The position numbers and the translations under genes were made by a program. A model generated the notes under the pieces. That model worked only from the letters and a program-made list of their open reading frames with translations, was not told the origin of the DNA and made no database searches. From assembly GCA_021292105.1 (NCBI GenBank), contig CM037874.1, forward strand, positions 12,997,115 to 13,061,114: a stretch of 64,000 nucleotides of DNA, given 5' to 3'. Shown piece by piece: positions 1 to 10,780 of the stretch (the stretch's first letter is position 1; every line of letters begins with the position of its first letter). The stretch comes from Anadara kagoshimensis. Lineage: Eukaryota; Mollusca; Bivalvia; Arcoida; Arcidae.

Positions 1-691
1 ACTGTTATCGTTTCTTGGGTGAATACGAGTTGCCCGCCACGTTATGCTCTTCATCGCCAGTAGATTTTTTCGAAACCTGTCAAACCCACCATCACTGAAT
101 GGATGCAAGAGAAAAATACCAATTTTTAAGTATACAATGATTCTGAGTACATGAATATTGATGTACCCATTGGACATCATCACGAGAATTTCAAGTAAGG
201 TGTAAGGTAACCAGAACAAAAACACCATAACCAGTAAAGTTACAAACGCCATTTTGATTTCATTTCGAATCTTCGTCTGTTAAATTGGCGTACGTCACTG
301 AAAACTCGATCAGGAAAAACTGGATGTTTCGATATGCGGTAAATGATTCCGAGATATATACAGCATGTAATAGCAAGTGGAAATAGACTTAACACTAAAT
401 AAGACATAACCTTGAACTCCAGAGTTCCACGTTGTTGGCAAATCATATGAAGATCAGACCTGTTCGTAACAACCTCATCGCTATAGTTTTCATGGGGTGT
501 TCCATCAATTGGCAGGAAGGATACAAGGGTTGTTATTGCATTTGTAATGGGCAGTAGTAGTAATACACAGAGAGTTATATACGTTGGAGAATTGTCAACC
601 AGTAATATTGTGATCTGTTTGCAGCAACTGAGCCTCAGCCTGACAACTGCGAGGGACAGCATCACCATCCACTGAGAGTCTAAAACACTCT
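1..691 (-). CDS. Rhodopsin-like GPCR, second exon (TM3 to TM7), frame-broken and partial
   Basis: Reading leftward from an acceptor (CTTCAG, last base at 692), the exon encodes the end of TM3 (QWMVMLSLAVVRLRL), a hydrophobic TM4 (YITLCVLLLLPITNAITTLV), an extracellular loop 2 with a cysteine (HMICQQR), TM5 with a proline (VLSLFPLAITCCIYLGIIYR) and a basic loop 3. The first frame stops at 240-242. From about position 270 another frame continues with no stop to the window edge and encodes a clear TM6 (FVTLLVMVFLFWLPYTLLEI, with FWLP as in class A CWLP) and a TM7 ending HPFSDGG where NPxxY is usual. A one-base indel near 265-280 therefore separates TM5 and TM6. The DRY motif is not canonical (VVRLRL). 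The acceptor was chosen because it joins in frame to exon 1. It is either a recent pseudogene or a sequence error. The ligand is unknown, and the C-terminus lies outside the window. Confidence 0.68.
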
Positions 692-1294
692 CTGAAGCAT
701 TCCTAAAACAAACCCAGAAATTGAATGTTAGGTGTTAAGTTAAAGCAAAACCATTACATAACATGTCCTACTTCTTATTTTTTTTTATTTCTTTTTTTTT
801 TTTTAATTCTGAATAAAAAAGCATTGTCAAAGTGTGCTACTTTTGAATGCATTATTTTATAAAGTTTATAAGTAGGCAAAAAATAATAATCAATTAATTA
901 TAAACACACACAAACACTTTAAAATACTAGTACTTGACGCATTGTCAGAGCCATCAAAAACAATCGTTTTAAACAAATTAATTTAACAGTGTCATAACAC
1001 AAAATTATTTTTGTCTTAAAAGAATAGAAATAAAAATACTCTCAAGTTATAATTACAGATATTCGATATTCATCTAGTCGGTCAAGTGTATTAAAATCAA
1101 CCATTTGCATGCCCTTTTTATTTTGTATTATTTACTGACAAATTAAATGATTCGAGGCCTTGTTAACCTAATTATATATAATGGGTGGAGGCCGTCGCTA
1201 ACAGATAACATTTCCTAGGTTGGAGATCTAAGTGTGGGAAAGTTTGTCATTTCAACTACAACTAGAAAAACTGTGAGCCACAAGCTCACAAAAA

Positions 1295-1557
1295 ATACCC
1301 CCGCTCCCAAAAATCCATCAGATCAAATTTTTAAATAGGAGATACACATCCACATTATATCACAAAGATTGTATGAAAGTGTCATTAAAATCCATTGAAG
1401 GGTTTAGGAGGAGTTGCGGATAAGAGATAGGTACCCTAAGGTGTAACGGAAGGACGGACACACGGAGGGACACCCCTATCACTATATACCCCCCACTTTT
1501 TAAGCGGGGGGTATAAAAAGAATGATTCCCAAAACGCCGAGCTATCCGCCTATAGGA
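1295..1557 (-). mobile_element. MITE-like repeat with ATACCCCCGCT ends (copy 1)
   Basis: An inner block of about 220 bp runs from ATACCCCCGCT at 1295 to AGCGGGGGGTAT ending at 1514, so it has short inverted ends. The flank 1528-1557 (CCCAAAACGCCGAGC and on) recurs inverted at 3100-3129, so the true element end probably includes it. A second copy of the inner block lies in opposite orientation at 8949-9165; both share a central stretch reading GGACGGAC or its complement next to a TATATAGTGATAG motif. No coding capacity. Confidence 0.65.
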
Positions 1558-2617
1558 ATATATACGCAAGAAACTAGGTTACACCCTTTTCAGGCCTCTA
1601 TACCCGTCACTACTTCGAGGCCAAGTACAAATAAATCTCTGTTTAAATATATACGTTGCATATGAAGAACATTTTTCCTTTTTTATTTTGACGTGCGTGG
1701 AAGCTAACTTTACTGGGTAGTTAGCTGTCTATATAATTTAAATGTTTGTTATTCTGCACCAAAGTGTAGCGCTACTGTCATTGCCATTACTTTGCTAGCA
1801 CAAAAACAAAAACTCAGGTGTCACAATGACTTGTTTTGTTTTGCGTCATAATGCGTATACGTTGTGTCTATATTGGCGGCATGTCGGTGTGATTTCATAG
1901 CAGAATACTTTGATTTAGGCCATCATAAAATCGGTGATAGAAGGCATTCAAGAAACTTAAGTTGTTAGAGCCACCGTACTTCAGAGAGCATGCTTGACAC
2001 CTGTGGAACATTTTTCAGACAAAATAGTGTTGCTAAGAGTTCATGATAAAGACCAGTTTGAAGCTTTGTCAAGAGCAGTCCAGTCCTAACGCAAAGCTTT
2101 TTGACTTAGTGCTGCGGACTTTACCGATATAACCTTTGTTACAAGATGCTACGTCCAGTCAACGTATAATAGTCATCATCAGAAAGGCCATTTGTATAAT
2201 CGAAATAAATTTCTCTACTTTAACTATAAAATATTATTATTCAACAAACCGCAGGTTCATGATATTCAGTCGTGTCTAGCTAATGGACACATATGAAACC
2301 TACGCCGATTTTTCGTATATGGCCTTTCTTCGTGCGACGAATACACTTAAAGCTTTTGGCATTTATTTTACTAGTACGTGTTCAACATACACGAAACACA
2401 CGGAAAATGACAAGTGGCCTTACACTGAATCGTAATGTCGTTATATATATTGTATGTATGAAACAAATATGCGTGCATGTCTTTTTATCTGTTATGTTAT
2501 TTGTGGCATAAAAATAATATTGCATTTAAATTCTAACACAAAGTAAGATAAAAAAGAAATAAAGTCGTAAAATATACATTTTATTAAAATAAAATAAGTT
2601 GAAAAATAAAATTGTAA

Positions 2618-2692
2618 GTTTGGGATTCGAACCAACAACGTAAGACTTACTGGTACCTACGTATACCCACTACACCACGCAGGTAACAGTTG
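2618..2692 (-). repeat. tRNA-like sequence, probably a SINE head
   Basis: On the minus strand the segment has an A-box-like TGGTGTAGTGGGTA and a perfect B box GGTTCGAATCC at tRNA-like spacing. The two sides of the acceptor stem do not pair, so it is not a working tRNA. Either a tRNA pseudogene or the Pol III promoter of a decayed SINE. Confidence 0.55.
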
Positions 2693-3099
2693 ACAATAAG
2701 ATTTATTAATTTTAAGTACGAGTATAGTACGGTATATTAAGAGGTTATATTGGGGTAACTATCAAACATTGATTTTTACAAAATTCAGTATCAGCGCATG
2801 TCTCTCCATTAACCATACTTTGCATATCTAACAGTAAAATAATATAGTTTTTATATTCAAAATATCTTTTATAGAGAGGCATGCGCTCTATATGCATTTA
2901 TTAAAAAAACGTGTTGATTTTCACTTACTTGTACCATGTTTGTATTGAGTTCTACGGAGACAAACCTAAAGGATTACACGAGTTAAACATATAATGCAAT
3001 GTTTTACTGAGATTTTTACCATATAAACTTTTACATAATGATAGTAGCTTTAGGTTTTTTCACTATCAATATGTATTCAACATACTTTTAAATTTTGAA

Positions 3100-3145
3100 T
3101 CCTATAGGCGGATAGCTCGGCGTTTTGGGTATCATCCTTTGGTAG
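3100..3145 (+). repeat. Solo end of the 1295-1557 MITE family, inverted
   Basis: Positions 3100-3129 (TCCTATAGGCGGATAGCTCG and on) are the exact reverse complement of 1528-1557, and weaker matching continues to about 3145. No matching body follows, so this is a truncated copy or a remnant of a larger inverted pair. Confidence 0.6.
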
Positions 3146-3336
3146 TTTTCTCTAGAATACTCCGTTTCGTTTAACCCATTTTAATAGCCAATGGTATACA
3201 AGGTGCGGTAACTGACTAAAAGTTTGAGTTGTAATCAGATGTCATTAGACCCAGAATATATATTGTTAAGTACATTGTTTAGTACACAGTACTTTCTAAT
3301 ATTTGAACAATACAACATAACAAAAACCGAACTCAC

Positions 3337-3577
3337 CTCTAAATGGACACAGGGCTGGCCAATTCTCTCCTCTCCAAAGATATGAAAATAATTCGACTGG
3401 AATGTAGATGGAAAGTCCCAATATTGTAACCACAGTCTTAAATCGCCGTAAAAATTCAATAGAGCTGACGGCTGATTGCTTAGCATTGATTCCAGCAAGG
3501 AAATAGATAATATTAAGAAGTAGTCCAAATGCGCCTAAGAGAGACATACACACTATATGATGGCTGTTGTCTTCCAT
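3337..3577 (-). CDS. Rhodopsin-like GPCR, first coding exon (N-terminus, TM1, TM2)
   Basis: The ATG at 3577 opens 80 codons plus one base, ending at a strong donor (GAG/GTGAGT, intron from 3336). Residues 7-30 form TM1 with a GLLLN segment in the place of the class A GNxxV motif. Residues 44-65 form TM2, followed by a W-R-G-E-N-W loop and a cysteine (C77) where class A receptors have the TM3 cysteine that pairs with loop 2. The N-terminus is only about 7 residues, short for a peptide receptor, so an upstream exon or start cannot be excluded. The phase-1 donor joins in frame to the acceptor at 691/692. The intron is about 2.6 kb. Confidence 0.6.
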
Positions 3578-4130
3578 TATTAAGCCGCGCTGTATCCTTC
3601 AATCTTTTACTTGTTGTGTATCCTTTCTGTTAATTAGTGTTAGTTTGTGTGTACTGTAACTTTGAAATGTCCTTATATATATATGGTGATATGCACTTTC
3701 TTATTGATCCATTACTTAATGACAAGTTAATATATAATATATGAAATCAACAGGTTTTATCACATCTAGAAACGGCACCAATCCTTTGTGACTTGCAAAT
3801 TAAACACAAATAACAGGTGCTCTGATGAAAGACGTATAGAGTGTTGTTTTACAAGTCAAACAATAGACAACATTTAACATTATCGTCAATACACTGTGGC
3901 AAATTTCATCAAACTTCATTAATTCTGATTTTTCGATAAAACGTTGAGAAATAAATACTGTATAAGAAGAAACAGTTGCGGTGAAGAAATATTGGCGATT
4001 TTCATAGTTGGTCTTGTACCGCAAATGTATCTTTTCGACGAAATTTGATTCACCCCTTGGTGCACTTTCCCTACAGGCAGAACCGTTAAAATATCTTGCC
4101 GCGAAAAAGTTCAGACGCGAATGTTTTCTA
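3578..4130. other. Region upstream of the GPCR, no other gene seen
   Basis: This contains the presumed promoter and 5' leader of the minus-strand GPCR. A run of TATATATA lies near 3676-3682. No conserved coding frame is visible. Confidence 0.35.
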
Positions 4131-4139
4131 CCGCTAATG

Positions 4140-4490
4140 TAGTCCGACTAATCATGAAGACATTACTAATCTGCATTGACCAATCAGATCGCGCGTTGCA
4201 TTTGGATGGTGAAACTAGCAGTTCTATCTTTAGAAAGCATCCAAATGCAACTCGCGATCTGATTTTAATTAAAAATTAGGCATGGATCGGTAGAAAAATG
4301 TTTTAGGAAGTGTTCCATGTTGTCAGCAAGAGCGAGGTAAGGAAATACTGGAAATTATCGACGCGTGTTTTCGTTTCTGCCGTTTTGGCCAGAAATTTCA
4401 AGAATTCAATAATGGAAGCTGTCAGACCACAAACCTCCAAAAAGTCAAAAAAATTAAAATGGGGGTTTAGTGGGCTGATTAGTCGGACTA
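4140..4490. mobile_element. 351-bp MITE with 15-bp TIRs and 9-bp target duplications
   Basis: The ends TAGTCCGACTAATCA (4140-4154) and its reverse complement (4476-4490) match perfectly. They are flanked by identical 9-bp direct repeats CCGCTAATG at 4131-4139 and 4491-4499. Inside, two 26-bp arms with one mismatch (4183-4208 and 4238-4263) form a hairpin. A 9-bp duplication fits Mutator-like or Merlin-type transposition (inference); no transposase is present. Confidence 0.85.
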
Positions 4491-4499
4491 CCGCTAATG

Positions 4500-5095
4500 T
4501 TTCTTTTTATACAGTACATGTACTTGTTCTTTTGAAGTCTAGGTTTAGACATGAATTGGTGTGTTTGTTTTTTATTTAGAGGATAAGCATTAGAAATACC
4601 ATTTTTGTCCATATTATTAAATGTTCAATAATCTGTTTTTGAGATTATTAAGAGTAAAATTTGACAAATAAATAAAAGGTTGCTGACGTTCCTTTGTTTT
4701 GTATTTAATAAGTTATTTTTAACAGCTTCTTTTAAATAAATGATTCAAATTAAGAACCATGTTCCGATTGGTTAAAAGGCATTCGCGCCATACGGGTTGA
4801 TACGTGTGTTTCGAAACCTAACCAAACCTAACCACTTCACGTCACCGACTATCCAATTGTTTTTGAATTAGCAACAGGTAATACAACACACTTTTTAAAA
4901 AATGTTGTTTGAAAACTATAAAACACAATGCGCACCTAGCAAAACCGAGGTATTCGTCTCATATGATGAACGATTGACAATTAAGCATATTAACCCCGTA
5001 AAGCGTATCATCTGAATACAATGTGAAGATAAAAATAACAGATGTACATATACAGTACGGGTCTGTCGACAGTTGAACACGAAGCCAACGAAGAA
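4500..5095. other. AT-rich spacer, no gene seen
   Basis: Stops interrupt all frames. Nothing recognisable lies between the MITE and the minisatellite. Confidence 0.4.
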
Positions 5096-5099
5096 TCAG

Positions 5100-7808
5100 G
5101 AAATCGGAAGCTTATCATAGTCAATCGGAAGCTTATCTCGGTCAATCGTTAGCTTATCTCGGTCAATCGGAAGCTTATCTCGGTCAATCGTTAGCTGTAT
5201 CTCGGTCAATCGTTAGCTGTATCTCGGTCAATCGTTAGCTTATCTCGGTCAATCGTTAGCTTATCTCGGTCAATCGTTAGCTGTATATCGGTCAATCGTT
5301 AGCTTATCTCGGTCAATCGTTAGCTAATCTCGGTCAATCGGAAGCTTATCTCGGTCAATCGGAAGCTTATCTCGGTCAATCGGAAGCTTATCTCGGTCAA
5401 TCGGAAGCTTATCTCGGTCAATCGTTAGCTGTATCACGGTCAATCGTTAGCTGTATCTCGGTCAATTGTTAGCTGTATCTCGGTCAATCGGAAGCTTATC
5501 TCGGTCAATCGGAAGCTTATCTCGGTCAATCGTCAGCTGTATCTCGGTCAATCGTTAGCTTATCTCGGTCAATCGTTAGCTTATCTCGGTCAATCGTCAG
5601 CTGTATCTCGGTCAATCGTTAGCTTATCTCGGTCAATCGTTACCTTATCTCGGTCAATCGTTAGCTTATCTCGGTCAATCGTCAGCTGTATCTCGGTCAA
5701 TCGTTAGCTGTATCTCGGTCAATCGTTAGCTGTATCTCGGTCAATCGGAAGCTTATCTCGGTCAATCGTTAGCTTATCTCGGTCAATCGTCAGCTGTATC
5801 TCGGTCAATCGTTAGCTTATCTCGGTCAATCGTTAGCTTATCTCGGTCAATCGTCAGCTGTATCTCGGTCAATCGTTAGCTTATCTCGGTCAATCGTTAG
5901 CTTATCTCGGTCAATCGTTAGCTTATCTCGGTCAATCGTTAGCTGTATCTCGGTCAATCGTTAGCTTATCTCGGTCAATCGATAGCTGTATCTCGGTCAA
6001 TCGTCAGCTGTATCTCGGTCAATCGTCAGCTGTATCTCGGTCAATCGTCAGCTGTATCTCGGTCAATCGTTAGCTTATCTCGGTCAATCGTCAGCTGTAT
6101 CTCGGTCAATCGTTAGCTGTATCTCGGTCAATTGTTAGCTTATCTCGGTCAATCGTTAGCTTATCTCGGTCAATCGTTAGCTTATCTCGATCAATCGGAA
6201 GCTTATCTCGGTCAATCGGAAGCTTATCTCGGTCAATCGGAAGCTTATCTCGGTCAATCGGAAGCTTATCTCGGTCAATCGGAAGCTTATCTCGGTCAAT
6301 CGTTAGCTGTATCACGGTCAATCGTTAGCTGTATCTCGGTCAATCGTTAGCTGTATCTCGGTCAATCGGAAGCTTATCTCGGTCAATCGTTAGCTGTATA
6401 TCGGTCAATCGTTAGCTTATCTCGGTCAATCGTTAGCTTATCTCGGTCAATCGTCAGCTGTATCTCGGTCAATCGTTAGCTTATCTCGGTCAATCGTTAG
6501 CCTATCTCGGTCAATCGTCAGCTGTATCTCGGTCAATCGTTAGCTGTATCTCGGTCAATTGTTAGCTGTATCTCGGTCAATCGGAAGCTTATCTCGGTCA
6601 ATCGTTAGCTTATCTCGGTCAATCGTTAGCTTATCTCGGTCAATCGTTAGCTTATCTCGGTCAATCGTTAGCTGTATATCGGTCAATCGTTACTGTATCA
6701 CGGTCAATCGGAAGCTTATCTCGGTCAATCGTTAGCTGTATCTCGGTCAATCGTCAGCTGTATCTCGGTCAATCGTCAGCTGTATCTCGGTCAATCGTTA
6801 GCTTATCTCGGTCAATCGTCAGCTGTATCTCGGTCAATCGTTAGCTTTTCTCGGTCAATCGGAAGCTTATCTTAGTCAATCGGAAGCTTATCTCGGTCAA
6901 TCGTTAGCTGTATCTCGGTCAATCGTCAGCTGTATCTCGGTCAATCGTCAGCTGTATCTCGGTCAATCGTTAGCTTATCTCGGTCAATCGTCAGCTGTAT
7001 CTCGGTCAATCGTTAGCTTATCTCGGTCAATCGTCAGCTGTATCACGGTCAATCGTTAGCTGTATCTCGGTCAATCGTTAGCTGTATCTCATTCAATCGT
7101 TAGCTTATCTCGGTCAATCGTTAGCTTATCTCGGTCAATCGTTAGCTTATCTCGGTCAATCGTTAGCTTATCTCGGTCAATCGTTAGCTTATCTCGGTCA
7201 ATCGTTAGCTGTATCTCGGTCAATCGTTAGCTGTATCTCGGTCAATCGTTAGCTTATCTCGGTCAATCGTTAGCTTATCTCGGTTAATCGTTAGCTTATC
7301 TCGGTCAATCGTTAGCTTATCTCGGTCAATCGTTAGCTGTATCTCGGTCAATCGGAAGCTGTATCTCGGTCAATCGGAAGCTTATCTCGGTCAATCGGAA
7401 GCTTATCTCGGTCAATCGTTAGCTGTATATCGGTCAATCGTCAGCTGTGTCACGGTCAATCGTTAGCTGTATCTCGGTCAATCGGAAGCTTATCTCGGTC
7501 AATCGTTAGCTTATCTCGGTCAATCGTTAGCTTAGCTCGGTCAATCGTTAGCTTATCTCGGTCAATCGTTAGCTTATCTCGGTCAATCGTTAGCTTATCT
7601 CGGTCAATCGTTAGCTTATCACGGTCAATCGTTAGCTTATCTCGGTCAATCGTTAGCTTATCTCGGTCAATCGTTAGCTTATCTCGGTCAATCGTTAGCT
7701 TATCTCGGTCAATCGTTAGCTGTATCTCGGTCAATCGGAAGCTTATCTCGGTCAATCGTTAGCTTATCTCGGTCAATCGGAAGCTTATCTCGGTCAATCG
7801 TTAGCTGT
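5100..7808. repeat. Long 21/22-bp minisatellite, about 125 units
   Basis: The core is TCGGTCAATCGTTAGCTTATC (21 bp, written here as TCGGTCAATCG + TTAGCTTATC) with a 22-bp form in which TTATC becomes TGTATC. Variants replace TTAGC by GGAAGC (creating AAGCTT) or TCAGC. The variants are interspersed rather than blocked, as expected from unequal exchange and gene conversion. Open frames on both strands (LTIDRDK-type and AYLGQSL-type heptads) follow from the 21-bp period and are not genes. A short satellite array of the same unit lies at 11395-11615. Confidence 0.95.
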
Positions 7809-7847
7809 TTCTTCCATATCTGCTCATGTAAGATAGGGGTTTTCCCT

Positions 7848-7871
7848 ATGTGAGATACGCGTATCTCACAT
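7848..7871. repeat. 24-bp perfect palindrome
   Basis: The centre is ACGCGT and each half reads ATGTGAGATACG outward to inward. It lies 40 bp after the minisatellite and can form a cruciform. A smaller ATAGGG/CCCTAT hairpin lies just before it (about 7833-7849). Confidence 0.8.
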
Positions 7872-7915
7872 GGCCACGTGACCTTTAGTGACATCACAAT
7901 CAAAAGACAATTACA

Positions 7916-7945
7916 TGACGTCATCATGTGGAGAACATGACGTCA
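7916..7945. promoter_or_regulatory. Two full CRE sites 22 bp apart
   Basis: TGACGTCA occurs at 7916-7923 and again at 7938-7945, both inside ACATGACGTCATC. TGACGTCA is the palindromic CREB/ATF site. No gene start is evident nearby, so a regulatory role is only a possibility. Confidence 0.45.
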
Positions 7946-8296
7946 TCTTGCGGGAAAACGACATCAAATTCTTCAAAATTTAGACACTTTGAGTGCGTTT
8001 CAAATGATAAATATTGAATTTTTTAATGAACCACTTTGTTTTGTCGTTTATACATTATGTATAAACCAAAATCCGGTACGATCTATCCAATGGTCATATT
8101 TATTTTAAAGTAGAATGTCGAATTACAAAGTTAGATTTTACAAACATGGCGTCGATGTCTATGTTTATCGAACTTGAAGCCAAATATTGGCACTAAAATG
8201 GAAGAAAAATAATCCATTATGAGTTTATCCATGTAGGATAGGAAAATCTCACCCTCGGGGTTGAACATTTCTGGTCAGAGACTCGGCAAGCAGTGT

Positions 8297-8876
8297 TACA
8301 GTGATTGACTTTGTTGTAACAATGATTGATTATGATGTTACAATAATTGACTATGGTGTTACAATAATTGACTATGGTGTTACAATGTTTGACTATGTTG
8401 TTACAATGATTGACTATGATGTTACAGTGATTGACTTTGTTGTAACAATGATTAATTATGATGTTACAATAATTGACTATGGTGTTACAATGATTGACTA
8501 TGATGTTACAATGATTGACTATGATGTTACAGTGATTGACTTTGTTGTAACAATGATTGATTATGATGTTACAATAATTGACTATGGTGTTACAATGTTT
8601 GACTATGTTGTTACAATGATTGACTATGATGTTACAGTGATTGACTTTGTTGTAACAATGATTGACTATGATGTTACAATAATTGACTATGGTGTTACAA
8701 TGATTGACTATGATGTTACAATAATTGACTATGGTGTTACAATGATTGACTATGTTGTTACAATGATTGACTATGATGTTACAGTGATTGACTTTGTTGT
8801 AACAATGATTGACTATGATGTTACAATAATTGACTATGGTGTTACAATGATTGACTATGTTGTAACAATGATCAAA
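8297..8876. repeat. Second 21-bp minisatellite, about 27 units
   Basis: The unit is ACAATGATTGACTATGATGT with a final T (21 bp), with variants in a higher-order pattern (TTTGTTG, TATGGTG, TATGTTG, TATGATG). It is open in both directions (VTMIDYD-type and NHCNIIV-type heptads) because the period is a multiple of three. It is unrelated in most positions to the 5.1-7.8 kb array, although both contain the ATTGAC core. Confidence 0.93.
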
Positions 8877-8948
8877 CCATAATTCTGTGGTAGCATAGTT
8901 TGTTTTCATCATTGGTGTTATAATGACTGATTATGGTGCTGTTATTGT

Positions 8949-9165
8949 TATACCACCCCCCCCCCCCCCCCCCGATTAAAAAGTGGGGGTATATAGTGAT
9001 AGAGGTGTCCATCCGTCTGTCCTTCCGTTACATCTTAGGGTACCTATCTCGTATCCGCAACTCCTCCTAAACCCTTCAATGGATTTTCATGAAACTTTCA
9101 CACAATCTTTATGATATAATGTAGATGTGCACCTCCAATTTCAAAATTTGATCTTCTGTTCTATT
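8949..9165 (+). mobile_element. MITE-like repeat of the 1295 family (copy 2)
   Basis: A TATACC start, a homopolymer C tract and AGTGGGGGTATATAGTGATA are followed by a body that matches 1295-1514 in inverse orientation (CTTCCGTTACATCTTAGGG, CAACTCCTCCTAAACCCTTC). The two copies lie about 7.5 kb apart as inverted repeats. Confidence 0.65.
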
Positions 9166-9169
9166 TGAA

Positions 9170-10500
9170 TCAAGGGGAATATTGTTAAGTTTAAACAATG
9201 CTGAACTATATAAAACTGAAAATGTCTCAACAATAGTCATGTGATACAAAAACAACCTGGGCAATGCATTTTTAGAAGGAAAACAAATCTTAGAAGGACT
9301 CGTCCATAAATTGTCAAATTATCATAAAACCTCAAATGTGTTTGAAAAACGAAGGGTCCCATATACTAGACATGTTTTGCCAATTAATTGGAAAACTTTA
9401 TTTTAAATGTTGTTCAACCTTGATACAAAAAAATGTTTTGCCGCGAAGAACCTCATAATGATTATAAAATACTTTGAAATATTTTAAAAAAATTATTACA
9501 AAGTTATGTTTGTCTATCCGGGCATTAAGTAACATATCTACTGACACTATAATTACAGTTTTATATATGATATTATTAATGCATTTCCTTCTCTGCTGAT
9601 ACCCCACCACTTAACAAAAAAATGACTATGGCGAGAGAAAAAAATGTTGTTATTAATGGGTATTTCTATGTAAAGAAATAGATACATGTAGTTCAATTTG
9701 AAAATCAATTCATTAAACACCCTTTGCACAGTTCCTTAACAGCTGCTTACATCCCCTTATTAATTTATATGCACTAATATAATTAAAAACCATTCAATAA
9801 GTCCTACAGTGCATATTTTTATCAAAATCTTTCAAACTATTATTCGTCCACTAACAAAATATTTTAAGGTCTAAGTGATAAAAATGTGTACCACAGTGGT
9901 CCTTGTGTACTGTCCATTGGATATATATAGTAGACGCACTCTCTCACAGGTTGGCAGTTACATATAGCTATAATCACAAACAAGTTATGTCAATATTGTA
10001 TATTCACAGGTGGGTTTTACTCTGGTTTTAAAAGTGGAAGTTTTCTACTGCACTTGAACCTACTTTTCTGGGTCTGGTTTTCCTGGGACTTTTGCAACGG
10101 CGATATTATTCCTTCTTTCTTCCAACCCTTGTCTTTTCCGTTTTAATTTTGACCATATTTTCCCTTCCCTGTTAATCGAAATGCCCCTTTTCAGACACTC
10201 ACCTGTGCGTCACATTCCTCTGAAAAGCTTGTACACTCATTCTTATATTTCAATAAATGTTATTTCACGTAGTTCTCTTTTAGTTGTTTTGTAGTACCTG
10301 TTGAGACAGGAGAGTGAACCATCTGTCCAGCGAAATTAGGAAGATTACCCAAACATATTTTACGTTTTTTACAATTAATTTCGCTGGATAGAGACTTCGT
10401 TTGCCTATACCTCAACATATAACACCAGAGAATGAAGCGTCTCGTAGAGTCCTTTTCCGGTTACTAACTGAGAAATATTATAAAACAATAATGTTTCAGC
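9170..10500. other. Non-coding spacer
   Basis: No coding frame or familiar repeat is visible. There is a 12-bp inverted repeat TCCAGCGAAATT/AATTTCGCTGGA near 10325-10387 with a short loop. Confidence 0.4.
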
Positions 10501-10504
10501 ACCC

Positions 10505-10780
10505 ACGTGCACCGACAGGAGTCTCGGTGGCCATGTAAACTCAAGATCACGGTGCTTTCAAGTCACCTAGGTTCTAAGGCTCTATTTAGAAATGAAAGTT
10601 ACGGGTTTCTCCGGTAGAAAGGTAGATGTGACACACTAAAGAACCCTTCCCATACAATGCACTGGGCTCACCGCAAGGCAATCGTTTCTGTCACTTCAAT
10701 TATAGCTGGTTACATCACAATGTAAGTGAAACCATTCTTTATTGGAACGTAAAGACTCGTCCAATCAATAATATAAGTAT
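10505..10780 (+). repeat. Diverged SINE related to the 17240-17590 element
   Basis: Shared blocks with the later SINE are GAAATGAAAGT followed by an ACG-TTCT-CGG stretch, AAAGAACCC, and a 3' block AGTGAAA then TGGAACGTAAA. The tRNA head is too eroded to identify. Confidence 0.45.

Larger units (their letters stand above)
692..3336 (-). other. GPCR intron carrying mobile-element pieces
   Basis: The stretch is AT-rich with stops in all frames. It holds a MITE at 1295-1557, a tRNA-like SINE piece at 2618-2692 and a 30-bp inverted copy of the MITE end at 3100-3129. I see no other gene in it. Confidence 0.5.

Noticed and set aside
2618..2692. Functional tRNA gene
   Set aside because: A and B boxes are present but the acceptor stem does not pair and no clean cloverleaf forms.
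5100..7808. CRISPR array
   Set aside because: Units are directly joined with no unique spacers, and the DNA is eukaryotic.
6106..7927. Long reading frames of LTIDRDK or AYLGQSL heptads
   Set aside because: They arise from the 21-bp period of the minisatellite, lack start context and stop where a 22-bp unit shifts the frame.
8217..8912. Reading frames of 193 and 231 codons on opposite strands (VTMIDYD and NHCNIIV heptads)
   Set aside because: Both follow from a 21-bp tandem repeat with no stop in the unit; no signal of protein selection is visible.
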